Shown: positions 53,593 to 62,564, counted from the first letter of the stretch. The stretch is 64,000 nucleotides of DNA from Chloroflexota bacterium (GCA_016210495.1 JACQUC010000185.1:74199-138198); one strand, 5' to 3'. The notes: generated by a model from the letters alone, not told the origin. Numbers and translations are program-made.

Positions 53593-55413
53593 ATGGCAAT
53601 CTCTTTACGAAAGAACGTCCTGGCTACATCGCTCGGCGTTCTTGTCATTGTAATGCTCCCTATCGGGCTATGGATAGCACGCGCGCGGTCGTATGTACAG
53701 CCTATAGCCTACAGGCCGGTAGTGCTCCCATCGACGGCCGGCATCTTCACCTCACAACTGGGCTTCACGCCCGGCGACGACAAGTTCGCGGTCCTGGCCG
53801 TTGCACCTTCGGCAACCGTCGAGCACTCCTTCCAGGTTGTCGACACAGCTTCTGGCAGGACCGTTTTCGACAGTAAGCCTGGCGACGTTCGCTACTTCGG
53901 CGAAGGCTGGAAGGGGTCGAACGACACCGGAGACACCTACGTTCTCGACCTGAGCGGTTGGAACGCCGCGCCGGGTAGGTATCGCGTCGAGAGCAACGGG
54001 CTGGCCTCCTATCCGTTTCGGGTCGGCGAAGACGTTTACGACATCCGGCAGATGGATCCCCTGAACTTCTTCAATACGCAACGATCCGGCGTGGCAGTGG
54101 CCTGGAAATCCTTGAATGGTACCAGCGGCAGGCATAAGCCAGACTTCCTGGACGATGCGCGCGCGGGCGAGATCGGCGATGCGGGTGGCGGCGATCCCCT
54201 GCTGCTGGAACAACCACCCCTATTTGCTCCTGGTCAGCAGATCGACGTCAGAGGCGGTTGGTTCGATGCCGGCGACTACAACAAGTACATGGGCAACGCA
54301 CCCTGGGCCGTTTACAACGTGCTTCTGGCCTACGAGGATGCTCCCGCCTACTGGGACAAGCTCGACCACGATCGCAACGGCAGCTCCGACCTGCTCGACG
54401 CCGCCGTCCCGCCTCTCGAATGGATGCTCAAGATGATGCACCCCGATGGCTCGGTCTACGAGCGAGTGTACGACAAGCAGAACCTGTCTTTCGATGGCCG
54501 GCCAGATCAAGAGACCGACAACCTCTTCGGCACATTAGACGACCGCCCGCTGGACACGGATCGCTGGGCAGACGTTACTGCTAAGTCCTCGTATGCGATG
54601 GCAGCGGCGTCCCGCATCTTCAAGGCGAGCGATGATAACGCTTCGGCCAGGTATCTCGATATGGCGCGGCGCACCTGGGACTGGGCCGAGCAAAACCAGA
54701 CGATTGTCAAGGCGAAGAAATACGGGGGTGGCCTCTACTTCGGCGACGTCGAGAACGGCCTTGCCTTGGGAGCGATCGAGCTTTACTGGGCCACAGGCGA
54801 GCAGCGCTACCTCGATTTCGCATCGAAACTCGTGGCGGATCACCTCAAAGCCGGCGATTGGGCCGAGCCCAGCGGCTGGGACTACCAGCGCTCGAATACC
54901 TTGCAGCGTTTCTACCCGTATGCGAGCAAGGAACAGCAGGGCATCATCGTTCAGCAGCTTGGCGACCGCATCGAACGGGGAATAGCCCAACAGGCCAACA
55001 ATCCCTACCGCGTGAACGGCGAGTTCCTGGATCGTGGCTTCGGCATGAACGACGTCACAGCCTCGCACGCCGTCGACGCCCTCTGGCTTTTCCAACAGAC
55101 AGGTAAGCCCGAGTACTATCGCTACGCGCTCAATCAGATGCAGTGGATCTGGGGAAGGAATCCCTTTGGTAAAAGCTGGCTTGCCTCCGAGCTCGTTTCG
55201 GACTACCCGGCCGTGATCCACAGCCGCGTCACAAACCAGCATCCGATCGGCGGCGTGGTGGTGCCGGGCGCCGTCGACTTCGACGAAAACGGCCTGCCCG
55301 ACTACGCGGACGTGGATTTCTGGGCCTACACTGAAGCCACCATCAACCAGCAGGCCGTATACACGAGGGCTGTGACCAATCTGTACGCGGCCAGTCACGC
55401 GGCGGGCAAATAG
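53593..55413 (+). CDS. GH9 endoglucanase-like enzyme with N-terminal anchor
   Basis: The 606-residue protein has an N-terminal membrane helix (VLATSLGVLVIVMLPIGLWIA), a CelD_N-type Ig-like domain (about 45-145; IFTSQLGFTPGDDKFAVL) and a GH9 (alpha/alpha)6 barrel. The catalytic aspartates are D225 and D228 in WFDAGDYNKY and the general acid is likely E581 in YTEATINQQA. GH9 enzymes invert beta-1,4-glucan linkages. GGAGGAAG precedes ATG53593. There is no cellulose-binding or dockerin module, which fits a housekeeping role in polymer processing more than biomass attack. It has its own strong promoter. Confidence 0.93.
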   Translation: MAISLRKNVLATSLGVLVIVMLPIGLWIARARSYVQPIAYRPVVLPSTAGIFTSQLGFTPGDDKFAVLAVAPSATVEHSFQVVDTASGRTVFDSKPGDVRYFGEGWKGSNDTGDTYVLDLSGWNAAPGRYRVESNGLASYPFRVGEDVYDIRQMDPLNFFNTQRSGVAVAWKSLNGTSGRHKPDFLDDARAGEIGDAGGGDPLLLEQPPLFAPGQQIDVRGGWFDAGDYNKYMGNAPWAVYNVLLAYEDAPAYWDKLDHDRNGSSDLLDAAVPPLEWMLKMMHPDGSVYERVYDKQNLSFDGRPDQETDNLFGTLDDRPLDTDRWADVTAKSSYAMAAASRIFKASDDNASARYLDMARRTWDWAEQNQTIVKAKKYGGGLYFGDVENGLALGAIELYWATGEQRYLDFASKLVADHLKAGDWAEPSGWDYQRSNTLQRFYPYASKEQQGIIVQQLGDRIERGIAQQANNPYRVNGEFLDRGFGMNDVTASHAVDALWLFQQTGKPEYYRYALNQMQWIWGRNPFGKSWLASELVSDYPAVIHSRVTNQHPIGGVVVPGAVDFDENGLPDYADVDFWAYTEATINQQAVYTRAVTNLYAASHAAGK

Positions 55414-55433
55414 GGCATTTCCGCGCGGCTATG

Positions 55434-55462
55434 TTGACTTCCAGTTCACATCGTGCTACTGT
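55434..55462 (+). promoter_or_regulatory. Promoter and operator of antitoxin gene
   Basis: TTGACT (55434-55439), a 17-bp spacer and TG-C-TACTGT (-10 at 55457-55462). The palindrome GTAC-GAA-GTAC just downstream could be the antitoxin operator. Confidence 0.45.
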
Positions 55463-55493
55463 GTACGAAGTACGACAATGTTGAGGTAGTGAA

Positions 55494-55940
55494 ATGCGTG
55501 ACCGCGAGCCGGTGACTCAGACGATGAAGGCATCGGAGGCGAGACAACAATTCAGCCAACTGCTCAACAAGGTCTTTCGCGGGGAGGCCCGCGTGATCGT
55601 GGAGAAGAGCGGCATCCCAGTGGCAGCAATTATCTCGGCTAGGGATCTTGGAGTGTTCCAACGACTGGAAGAGCAACGCCGAGAACGTTTCAAAGCGCTC
55701 GATGAGACACGGGAAGCCTTTAAAGATGTACCCGATGAAGAGCTTGAGCGAGAAGTTGCCAATGCTCTTGCCGCGGTGCGGAAGAAGCAACGAACTGAGC
55801 GCTTCAAGGCGCTTGATGAAAGCTGGAAAGCCTTCGAGGGAGTGGCTCCGGAGGAAATTGAGCGCGAGGTTGCCAACGCGGTTGCCGCGGCACGAAAGAA
55901 GAGTCGAGCACAGACGGAACGTGCTGCAAAAGCATCGTGA
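55494..55940 (+). CDS. Phd/YefM antitoxin with tandemly duplicated C-terminal repeat
   Basis: The 148-residue protein starts with a Phd domain (MKASEARQQFSQLLNKVFRG, VIVEKSGIPVAAIISARDL; residues 11-53). It then has two 38-residue helical repeats, R65-E102 and R103-E140, both starting RFKALDE and containing EREVANA and a final RKK. Usual Phd proteins have one such tail, which binds the toxin; here it is duplicated almost exactly (114 bp). GAGGTAGTGAA precedes ATG55494. The gene overlaps the truncated toxin start (GTGA). Confidence 0.8.
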   Translation: MRDREPVTQTMKASEARQQFSQLLNKVFRGEARVIVEKSGIPVAAIISARDLGVFQRLEEQRRERFKALDETREAFKDVPDEELEREVANALAAVRKKQRTERFKALDESWKAFEGVAPEEIEREVANAVAAARKKSRAQTERAAKAS

Positions 55941-56005
55941 TAACTGTGGTTCTGGACACTAACGTGCTGGCGTCGGGATTTGTTCGGCCAGAACCTGCCC
56001 TTTGA
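55937..56005 (+). pseudogene. Truncated PIN-toxin remnant
   Basis: GTG55937 overlaps the antitoxin stop and opens VITVVLDTNVLASGFVRP, an unmistakable PIN toxin N-terminus with its first Asp in LDTNVLASG. The frame stops at TGA 56003-56005 after 22 residues. No further PIN sequence is recognisable before the convergent gene at 56045, so the toxin is dead and most of it is lost. Confidence 0.75.
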
Positions 56006-56044
56006 TCTACGACCAGCCGGAGAGGCACCTGACTCTCGAAGCCT

Positions 56045-56488
56045 TCACCAATTTCGCGGGTGCACATCGGGAGCGAGGACTGAAAAGCCGTACTGAGCAA
56101 AATGCCGGTCAAAAGCGAAGGCGCGCGCCAACCCTAGACGCTCCATCACCGCGAAGCTGATTGCGTCGGCCAAAGAGAAATCCTTATCCTGATAGCGGAA
56201 GACAATCTTTTTGGCATATTCCTCATCGGCAAAGCGGGCTCGCACGATGACGGTGTTGCTTGCGTCGATCTCGTGGAGGAACTGGCTCGCTTGGCGTAGC
56301 CCCATCCGCGAAAGGAGCAAGCTGTGCGTTTCAATCACTAAGACATTGGTGGTGATTTGCCGGAAGCGTTCCGCTGCGAGCCATCGAACAACAGCCGTGG
56401 CTTGTGAATGGTTGTTGTCCTGCCGGTCCAGAAGAGCCAGGTAAGCGGAGGAGTCGACAAAGACCCGACGGTGGCGGATGCTCTCCAT
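56045..56488 (-). CDS. PIN-domain toxin
   Basis: The 147-residue PIN protein has VFVDSSAYLALLD (first Asp), VIETHSLLL (Glu), DFSLADAISFAVM (central Asp) and FDRHFAQYGF (last Asp). All four acidic positions are present, so it should be an active ribonuclease. It follows its antitoxin gene by 3 bp. Confidence 0.87.
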   Translation of the reverse strand: MESIRHRRVFVDSSAYLALLDRQDNNHSQATAVVRWLAAERFRQITTNVLVIETHSLLLSRMGLRQASQFLHEIDASNTVIVRARFADEEYAKKIVFRYQDKDFSLADAISFAVMERLGLARAFAFDRHFAQYGFSVLAPDVHPRNW

Positions 56489-56491
56489 ACG

Positions 56492-56791
56492 TCACTTGGA
56501 CGAGCGGGGCGTCTCTGTGTGTCCTAGATACTCATGTTTACGGGCAGAAATTCCTCCCGGCACGTCAGTCTCACCAATGCCAATCAGTCGAAAGAGCGCA
56601 TCGTCTTCAGTCACCGCTTTGGCACGGGACGGAAAACGACGCCTAGAAGGTGCCGGCACCACTACAGCCAGGTCTTCATTGTCTTTGCGCAGCAGGCGCG
56701 GGTGCCCACTAGCATGTACTTCCTGCGCGATCCGCAGCAACTCTGGAATGCCGCCAACATTTATGGGCTGAATTTTCTTCGAGCCCTTCAT
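56492..56791 (-). CDS. Antitoxin of PIN pair
   Basis: The 99-residue protein contains EVHASGHPRLLRKDNEDLAVVVPAP, a VapB/Phd-like antitoxin core, followed by an acidic, flexible C-terminal tail. It resembles the antitoxin at 10927. ATG56791 is favoured by GGGAAGGG upstream; the open frame extends 10 codons further. It is coupled with the PIN toxin downstream. Confidence 0.75.
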   Translation of the reverse strand: MKGSKKIQPINVGGIPELLRIAQEVHASGHPRLLRKDNEDLAVVVPAPSRRRFPSRAKAVTEDDALFRLIGIGETDVPGGISARKHEYLGHTETPRSSK

Positions 56792-56910
56792 TTGCCCTTC
56801 CCGTTTCTGCCCGTTGTTCAAGCCTAAGTAAGTATAACAGATTGCGTCGAGGAATCAAACAACCAATCGATGGGCGCTTGATGTTACGCCTGATCGCGGT
56901 AGCACGCCCA

Positions 56911-59868
56911 TCACGCGGCCACGTGCAGTCGAAACGTCACAATCTGATTCCCACGAACGTTGAAGGTGACCGCTCCACCGCGAACGGGGATCTCTTCGAA
57001 GACCTCTTCATTGAGATTGGCCAGTTCCGCCTTGCCGACCGGCCAGAAGAGCTTCAGCCTAGCAGCGCTTTCGGTGTCAAGCGGATTGTAGAGCCGAACG
57101 ATCACGCCGTCGCCTTCCTCAGGGGCTTTGATGGCCGAAATCACCAGGGTCTGAGGCTCGAGGCTCATAAAGCTCGCCGAGGCGGGCAGACTTCCCTTGT
57201 GTAGTCCCGTCGAAGAAGCCCGCAAAGGGATCGTGAAACAATGAGCCTGCCGGTAGGCCTGCTCCCAGTTGCCGGGATGGGAAATGACGCTGTATTGGAA
57301 CGTGTGACGGCCCGGGCACTGGGCTCCCGGGGTTGGGACAAGGGGTCCGGCAGCACCCTGGCGTGTCGCCAGGTCGTCCCGCGACAGCCAACCCACGCAC
57401 CGCAGCAACGTCAAAAACACTGTCGTGCCCGCTTCTGTGGCCACCACCTCGTACTCCGGCAACCCGCGATTGGCAACCATTAGCCCGTGGCGCCCGTCGC
57501 TGACGTCGACAAAGCGAAGCTGTGGCTGCTTCCCTGTCGGTTGCTCGAGCCAGCTAGACGTGTCTGCCGGCAGCTCCAGGGGACGCGAGGAAACCGTGAA
57601 GTGCCCTTCGGCCTCGGCATTCGTTGTCCTAATGCGCGTGGGGAAGCGCACCCGCAGAAGGTGATCGGCCGCGTTGTTTTCGATCTTCGTTTCGAAGTCT
57701 ATGCGGGGCACGCCTGGATAGATGCTGATGAGCGTCGAAATGGGACAGGCCACGAGCCTGCCGGACCTGCTTCGCCTGTCCTCGGCCAATGCCTTGGGGA
57801 GCATCAAGACCAGGTCGACCTGTACGCGCCATCTGGCGGGCCCTTCCTCGAGAACGGCGATTTTCGGTGGCGCGTTTGGTCTATGGAAGATGCTGTCTTC
57901 GTCGGGAGGCGAATATGTGTAGGTGTCACCGGCGTCCCCGCCGTCGACGAAGCCATTAAGACCCTCGTACAGCGCTCCGGTCTCCTTATCCACCACCCGT
58001 AACGTGCCGTCGTCCGCGTCGATCTCCACTGATAGAAACTCGTTGGCCAGCAGCTCACCCTGAGCGGACGGGTGAAGGTGCGATCCGTGGCGGTGGCCCG
58101 GAAGGAGTCGATACGCGCGAAAGCCCCAGGCAGGAAGATCACGCGCGATGAATCCCACCTCCACTCGCTCCCGTCGCAGCAGTCGCACCTGAAACAACTG
58201 TGCATCGCCGCGTGCCAGCAGGGCTTTGCCCTGGGCAAGAGCCCGAGCGATGGCGGTGTAATTGTGCTCGCCGGTGCTCGTGGCATGCACGTCCAGCTCG
58301 ACGGTGCCAGCCTTGGCGACCGGCCGCACTTCGATGTCGGACACGATCAGCTTCGGCAGCTTACCGCGCGCGAGCGTCTCGATGGTGCGCTCAAAGAGCG
58401 CCAGTCGCCAGCGCTCACCGCCTCCGGCCAGCTTGAGAAAAGTTTGCATCTCTCCCCGGCTGATGGTGTGGCTCATCACGTCCGTTTCCTGCACGCTCAG
58501 AATCTGGCACGGAATCAACGCACCGTCCGGAGCGGCCAGCACGTAATCCTCGGCGCCCTCCTGGGGCGGCACATAGCCGGTTACGAAATCCGTGCGCGGC
58601 CCACCCACAGGATTGAACACCACCAGGTAGCTGCCGCTCGCGCCACCGGGTCTGTGCCCCTGCGGCGCCGTCACCGAAGCCGTGTCGACGGCGCCGCCTA
58701 TGGCGTTGAGCGCGGATTCGGCAAGGCGCCCAGCTATCTGTTCGCACCTGTCGAATCGGACGCGCATCTCATCGTGCACCTGGTCGACCGAGCAGCCGCA
58801 GATCGAATCGTGCGGCTGATTTCTCAGCAAATAGTCCCAGGCCAGCAGCAAGAAGGACTGTGTAGCATCGGGCGCCAGCAGAGGGCCCGTGTCCGTGGCT
58901 GGTGTCGCTTTCGCGAGGGAGGCGAAAACGGAGTACGGCTCGGCCCAGCACTCCAAAAGGTCCTGGCAGGCGGCATTACGCTGCTTGATCCACATCCGCG
59001 CCGAGAGCACGCCGGGCAGGATGTGCGCAAGTTCGGGGGAACGGAACTCCCCCTCGATGATCTCCCATCCCACTCTCTCCGCCTCCGCTGCCACACGCAC
59101 CGCCGCGACAAACATAGGCAGCGTGCCGTGCACGAGCTCCGCATCCTTGATCCGAGCATTGGCCGTCGCGATGACCTCCGGGATGTTCGCCTGCGCCTCG
59201 GCGTGATCGTCCCCGTTCATCAGCAAGAGATACTCTGTCGTCGCCCTGGGCTCAAGTCCCTTCCGAATGAAGCTGATGCGGTCGGCCAGTGAGACGGGAT
59301 CGGCCGGCAAGGCGGCCGCGTTGTCGTAACTCTGCCACAGATAGACGGCGAGGACGCCAGAACCGTCGGGCGCCCGCCAGAGGAACTCGTCGCAGCGAGG
59401 CTTCGAGCCTACGCCGCGCCAGATGATGGCACTGTCGATGCCGAAGCCACGCAGAATCTGCGGCATCTGGGCGATATGCCCGAACGAATCGGGCAGATAG
59501 CCGACCTTCATCACCTCGCCGAGCCGCCCGGCCACCCTGTGGCCGCGAAGTAGATTCCGTATCAGCGCCTCTGGCCCGGACAGGAACTCGTCGGGCATAA
59601 CGTACCAGGGGCCGCTCAGGATCCTGCCCTCGAGGATCCAGCGTTCTAGTTCCTTGCGCTTCTCCTGGCGAACCTGTGCGTAATCCTCGAGGACGATCGC
59701 CTGGCCGTCTAAGGTGAAGTGCCGAAAGCGTGGGTCGTGGTGCAGGATGTCGAGCAGGCGATCGACCATGCCGACCAGTCGGATTCTGAACTCCGCGAAG
59801 GGAAGGTACCACTCGCGGTCCCAGTGGGTGTGCGATACGACGATGAGCTTCCAGGTGCGTCTGGCCAT
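56911..59868 (-). CDS. GH38 alpha-mannosidase
   Basis: The 985-residue protein shows the GH38 zinc site in SHTHWDREW (H15, D17) and the nucleophile D127 in YLPDSFGHIAQMPQIL. The middle three-helix part and the C-terminal beta-sandwich domains follow (e.g. NEFLSVEIDADDGTLRVVDKETG). Such enzymes release alpha-mannose from glycans or 2-O-alpha-mannosylglycerate in the cytoplasm; no signal peptide is visible. ATG59868 starts directly before the catalytic domain (MARRTWKLIVVSH); an upstream start at 59919 adds 17 residues. The neighbours give no pathway context. Confidence 0.93.
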   Translation of the reverse strand: MARRTWKLIVVSHTHWDREWYLPFAEFRIRLVGMVDRLLDILHHDPRFRHFTLDGQAIVLEDYAQVRQEKRKELERWILEGRILSGPWYVMPDEFLSGPEALIRNLLRGHRVAGRLGEVMKVGYLPDSFGHIAQMPQILRGFGIDSAIIWRGVGSKPRCDEFLWRAPDGSGVLAVYLWQSYDNAAALPADPVSLADRISFIRKGLEPRATTEYLLLMNGDDHAEAQANIPEVIATANARIKDAELVHGTLPMFVAAVRVAAEAERVGWEIIEGEFRSPELAHILPGVLSARMWIKQRNAACQDLLECWAEPYSVFASLAKATPATDTGPLLAPDATQSFLLLAWDYLLRNQPHDSICGCSVDQVHDEMRVRFDRCEQIAGRLAESALNAIGGAVDTASVTAPQGHRPGGASGSYLVVFNPVGGPRTDFVTGYVPPQEGAEDYVLAAPDGALIPCQILSVQETDVMSHTISRGEMQTFLKLAGGGERWRLALFERTIETLARGKLPKLIVSDIEVRPVAKAGTVELDVHATSTGEHNYTAIARALAQGKALLARGDAQLFQVRLLRRERVEVGFIARDLPAWGFRAYRLLPGHRHGSHLHPSAQGELLANEFLSVEIDADDGTLRVVDKETGALYEGLNGFVDGGDAGDTYTYSPPDEDSIFHRPNAPPKIAVLEEGPARWRVQVDLVLMLPKALAEDRRSRSGRLVACPISTLISIYPGVPRIDFETKIENNAADHLLRVRFPTRIRTTNAEAEGHFTVSSRPLELPADTSSWLEQPTGKQPQLRFVDVSDGRHGLMVANRGLPEYEVVATEAGTTVFLTLLRCVGWLSRDDLATRQGAAGPLVPTPGAQCPGRHTFQYSVISHPGNWEQAYRQAHCFTIPLRASSTGLHKGSLPASASFMSLEPQTLVISAIKAPEEGDGVIVRLYNPLDTESAARLKLFWPVGKAELANLNEEVFEEIPVRGGAVTFNVRGNQIVTFRLHVAA

Positions 59869-59924
59869 CTGGCTTGTTTCTCTAATCAACCTTGCGACAT
59901 GTAGCTTGGGCGGTCCCAAGCAAG

Positions 59925-59954
59925 TTGACAGCGTCGCCGAATTTCAGCTATAAT
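59925..59954 (+). promoter_or_regulatory. Consensus promoter of tRNA
   Basis: A perfect TTGACA (59925-59930), 18-bp spacer and perfect TATAAT (59949-59954). It lies 12 bp before the tRNA and inside the upstream region of the divergent mannosidase gene. Confidence 0.85.
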
Positions 59955-59966
59955 CACGTGTGCAGA

Positions 59967-60041
59967 GGGCCCATAGCTCAGCGGCAGAGCGGCCGGCTCA
60001 TAACCGGTTGGTCCCTGGTTCGAATCCGGGTGGGCCCACCA
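59967..60041 (+). tRNA. tRNA with CAT anticodon (Met or lysidine-type Ile), CCA encoded
   Basis: A 75-nt cloverleaf has acceptor arms GGGCCCA/TGGGCCC, D-arm AGCTCAGCGGCAGAGC, anticodon stem CCGGC/ACCGG region with anticodon CAT, and T-loop TTCGAAT. It is not an initiator, since the first base pair is G-C. Whether it is elongator Met or Ile2 cannot be settled from sequence alone. Confidence 0.93.
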
Positions 60042-60280
60042 GACTGGGGCAAGCCAGGTCCGGCCACTCCGGAACCTGACGCCCCCATCGTCTTCTGCAT
60101 GGTTCTTTCCGTGGTTACCCGGCACGTCGGAACTCCACCACGGAATGCACAGAAGGCACGGAAAGATAAGGATTCCTCATCGGCTGTGGTATAGCTACCA
60201 CCACCATTCTATCAGGTTCATTCCGGCATTTCTAGCCAACCTAAGGGGCGATGAAGGATGAAGGTGAAGGCGAGCCTGGC
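60042..60280. repeat. Gene-free stretch with inverted repeat
   Basis: No gene is seen. TCCGTGG (60108-60114) and CCACGGA (60138-60144) form an inverted repeat within a longer CCACGGAATGCACAGAAGG-type element. The usual tuf and rpmG genes are not found between this tRNA and secE. Confidence 0.5.
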
Positions 60281-60310
60281 TTGACATTGCACGGGGCCTT
60301 GATGTATTAT
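60281..60310 (+). promoter_or_regulatory. Promoter of secE-nusG-rplKA operon
   Basis: TTGACA (60281-60286), 18-bp spacer and TATTAT (60305-60310), about 70 nt before secE. A weak CGCGGT/ACCGCG hairpin lies in the leader. Confidence 0.75.
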
Positions 60311-60388
60311 TTAGCCAGCACGCGGTAGTCGTAGTTCACGACACACCGCGTTTATTTAAGTTTGCTTGGATAGAGGGTAGGTCGACAA

Positions 60389-60619
60389 GTGGGAGTGGCA
60401 AGAGTGGCAAAAACAAGAGCCGCCGTGACGGAGAACCGCATCCAAGTCTTTGTGCGCGAGACGAAATCCGAGCTAAGGAAGGTCGTCTGGCCCTCTCGCC
60501 AGGAAGCAACCAACTTGACGATGATCGTCACAGGCGTCTCTATTGCCGTCGGCTTGTTTCTTGGAGGGGTCGACCTCTTCTTCAAGAAGCTGTTCGAGAT
60601 CATCTTAGGCGGTTTCTAA
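60389..60619 (+). CDS. secE: Preprotein translocase subunit SecE
   Basis: This 76-residue single-helix SecE clamps SecY in the translocon. The conserved amphipathic segment ETKSELRKVVWPSRQEA (about 24-40) and the transmembrane helix (MIVTGVSIAVGLFLGGVDL) are present. GTG60389 has GGTAGG 7 nt upstream; a GTG at 60404 with GGGAG is also possible. nusG follows, the near-universal bacterial order. Confidence 0.95.
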   Translation: MGVARVAKTRAAVTENRIQVFVRETKSELRKVVWPSRQEATNLTMIVTGVSIAVGLFLGGVDLFFKKLFEIILGGF

Positions 60620-60649
60620 GGAGGACACGGACGGTTTGTCCGGCAACTA

Positions 60650-61246
60650 ATGGAGCGAGATACTCAGGACCCAGCGGTGCAGGAGGTTCAGGAAGCCCCA
60701 CAGGTCGAGGCGGTCGAGTCGCCCGACAAGCAATGGTACGTGATCCACACGTATTCCGGCTACGAGAACAAGGTCAAGACCAACCTCGAGCACCGCGTTG
60801 CCTCGATGGACGTAAAGGATAAGATCTTCCAGGTGGTCATTCCGATGGAAGACGAGGTCGAGGTCAAGGATGGCCAGCGACGCACGGTGCAGCGCAAGAT
60901 CTTCCCAGGTTATGTCCTGGTGGAAATGGTCATGGGGGACGATTCTTGGTACGTGGTGCGCAACACGCCGGGCGTGACGGGCTTTGTTGGCTCGGGCAAC
61001 AAGCCGGTACCACTGCAAGAAGTTGAGGTCAAGGCAATCCTCAAGCAGATGAGGGCTGAGGCGCCGCGGGTGAAGATCGCCTTCAGTCGTGGCCAGACCG
61101 TGCGGATTATCGACGGGCCGTTCGCCGACTTCATCGGCGTTGTCGAAGACATTAGTCACGACAAGGGCAAGGTGCGGGTCTTGGTCTCCTTCTTCGGTAG
61201 AGAGACTCCCGTGGAACTCGACTTTCTGCAGGTAGAAAAGCTGTAA
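60650..61246 (+). CDS. nusG: Transcription termination/antitermination protein NusG
   Basis: The 198-residue NusG has a NGN domain (KQWYVIHTYSGYENKVKTNL, FPGYVLVEMVM, VRNTPGVTGFVG) and a C-terminal KOW domain (VRIIDGPFADFIGVVEDI). The first 25 residues are an acidic extension. It binds RNA polymerase and couples it to Rho or the ribosome. Confidence 0.97.
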   Translation: MERDTQDPAVQEVQEAPQVEAVESPDKQWYVIHTYSGYENKVKTNLEHRVASMDVKDKIFQVVIPMEDEVEVKDGQRRTVQRKIFPGYVLVEMVMGDDSWYVVRNTPGVTGFVGSGNKPVPLQEVEVKAILKQMRAEAPRVKIAFSRGQTVRIIDGPFADFIGVVEDISHDKGKVRVLVSFFGRETPVELDFLQVEKL

Positions 61247-61258
61247 CAGGAGTTATTG

Positions 61259-61684
61259 ATGGCCAAGAAGGTCAAGGCTATTGTGAAGCTTCAGATTCCC
61301 GCCGGGAAGGCTACGCCTGCGCCGCCCGTTGGCCCCGCCTTGGGCCAGCACGGCCTGAATATCATGGCTTTCTGCAAGGAGTACAACGAGAAAACGGCGT
61401 CACAGGCCGGTATGGTCATCCCCGTGGAGGTCACCGTCTTCGAGGACCGTAGCTTTAACTTCGTCTTGAAGACGCCGCCTGCCGCCGACCTGCTCAAGAA
61501 GGCCGCCGGGGTCGAAAAGGGTGGCGCTACGGCTGGGCGCACGCACACCGGAACAGTTTCCCGCCAGAAGGTGCGCGAGATAGCCGAGCTCAAGATGAAG
61601 GACCTCAACGCCTCCGATGTAGAGGCGGCAATGCGTATGATCGAGGGCACCGCTCGCAGTATGGGAATTGGCGTCACAGACTGA
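61259..61684 (+). CDS. rplK: 50S ribosomal protein L11
   Basis: The 141-residue uL11 has the N-terminal domain [23 protein letters not shown] and the RNA-binding C-terminal domain. It forms the GTPase-associated centre stalk base. AGGAG lies 6 nt before ATG61259; a TTG one codon upstream is less likely. Confidence 0.98.
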   Translation: MAKKVKAIVKLQIPAGKATPAPPVGPALGQHGLNIMAFCKEYNEKTASQAGMVIPVEVTVFEDRSFNFVLKTPPAADLLKKAAGVEKGGATAGRTHTGTVSRQKVREIAELKMKDLNASDVEAAMRMIEGTARSMGIGVTD

Positions 61685-61789
61685 CCTTAACCCGGCCGGC
61701 TGGACCGTTTTGGCCCGTCAGTGCAGCGTGGGAGGGCAAACCTCATCCCGATTGATGTCGAGGCCCGTTTGGACCACAAGGAGGAACGA

Positions 61790-62506
61790 ATGCAGAATCA
61801 CGGCAAGAAGTACAACGAGGTCGCCCAAATGGTGGAGCGAGGCAAGGCCTATCCACCAAAAGATGCGGTCGACCTTGTCAAGAAGACCTCATACACAAAG
61901 TTCGACGCCACAGTAGAGCTGCACTTGCGCCTGGGCGTCGATCCGCGTAAGGCCGACCAGATGGTACGTGGCGTGGCGCTGCTTCCCCACGGCCTGGGCA
62001 AGTCGGTGCGCGTGCTCGTCTTCGCCCAGGGTGAGGCCGCGAGGATCGGGGAGGAGGCGGGAGCCGACTTCGTCGGCAGCGATGATCTCGTCAAAAAGAT
62101 CGAGGATGGATGGTTCGACTTCGACGTCGCCATCGCCACGCCCGATATGATGGGCAAGGTGGGCAAGCTGGGTAGGCTACTTGGCCGACGAGGCCTGATG
62201 CCGAACCCTAAGTCGGGCACTATCGCCAATCCAGGTGATCTCGCCCGCGTCATCCGAGATGCGCGCAAAGGTCGCGTGGAGTTCAGACTGGACAAGACGG
62301 GGTTGATTCACGTCCCCATTGGCAAGGTGAGCTTCCCCGAGGACAAGCTGGTCGAGAACCTGGCCGCGCTGATCGACGCGGTTGTCAAGGCCAAGCCCTC
62401 TGGGGCCAAGGGCCAGTACATGAAGAATGCGACTCTCGCCTCGACGATGGGGCCCGGCGTCAAGCTGGATCTTCAGCCTACGCTGCAACTAGCGGCCGCG
62501 GCTTAG
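61790..62506 (+). CDS. rplA: 50S ribosomal protein L1
   Basis: The 238-residue uL1 carries [21 protein letters not shown], the signature [14 protein letters not shown] and the end typical of the family. L1 forms the mobile stalk and in many bacteria represses its own operon by binding the mRNA. AAGGAGG before ATG61790 fixes the start. The 105-bp gap to rplK is longer than usual. Confidence 0.98.
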   Translation: MQNHGKKYNEVAQMVERGKAYPPKDAVDLVKKTSYTKFDATVELHLRLGVDPRKADQMVRGVALLPHGLGKSVRVLVFAQGEAARIGEEAGADFVGSDDLVKKIEDGWFDFDVAIATPDMMGKVGKLGRLLGRRGLMPNPKSGTIANPGDLARVIRDARKGRVEFRLDKTGLIHVPIGKVSFPEDKLVENLAALIDAVVKAKPSGAKGQYMKNATLASTMGPGVKLDLQPTLQLAAAA

Positions 62507-62528
62507 TTGGCGAGCGATGGGGCGGCGG

Positions 62529-62564
62529 CCCTCACCCTAACCCACTCCCAGAGGAAGAGGGGAC
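62529..62564. repeat. Palindromic dispersed repeat, CCCTCTCCC family, copy 2
   Basis: A slightly diverged copy of the 2378-2413 element, with the same CCCTCACCCTAACCC start, sits between rplA and the L10 leader. Confidence 0.7.

Noticed and set aside
59967..60041. Initiator tRNA-fMet
   Set aside because: The first acceptor pair is G-C and the anticodon stem lacks the three consecutive G-C pairs of initiators.
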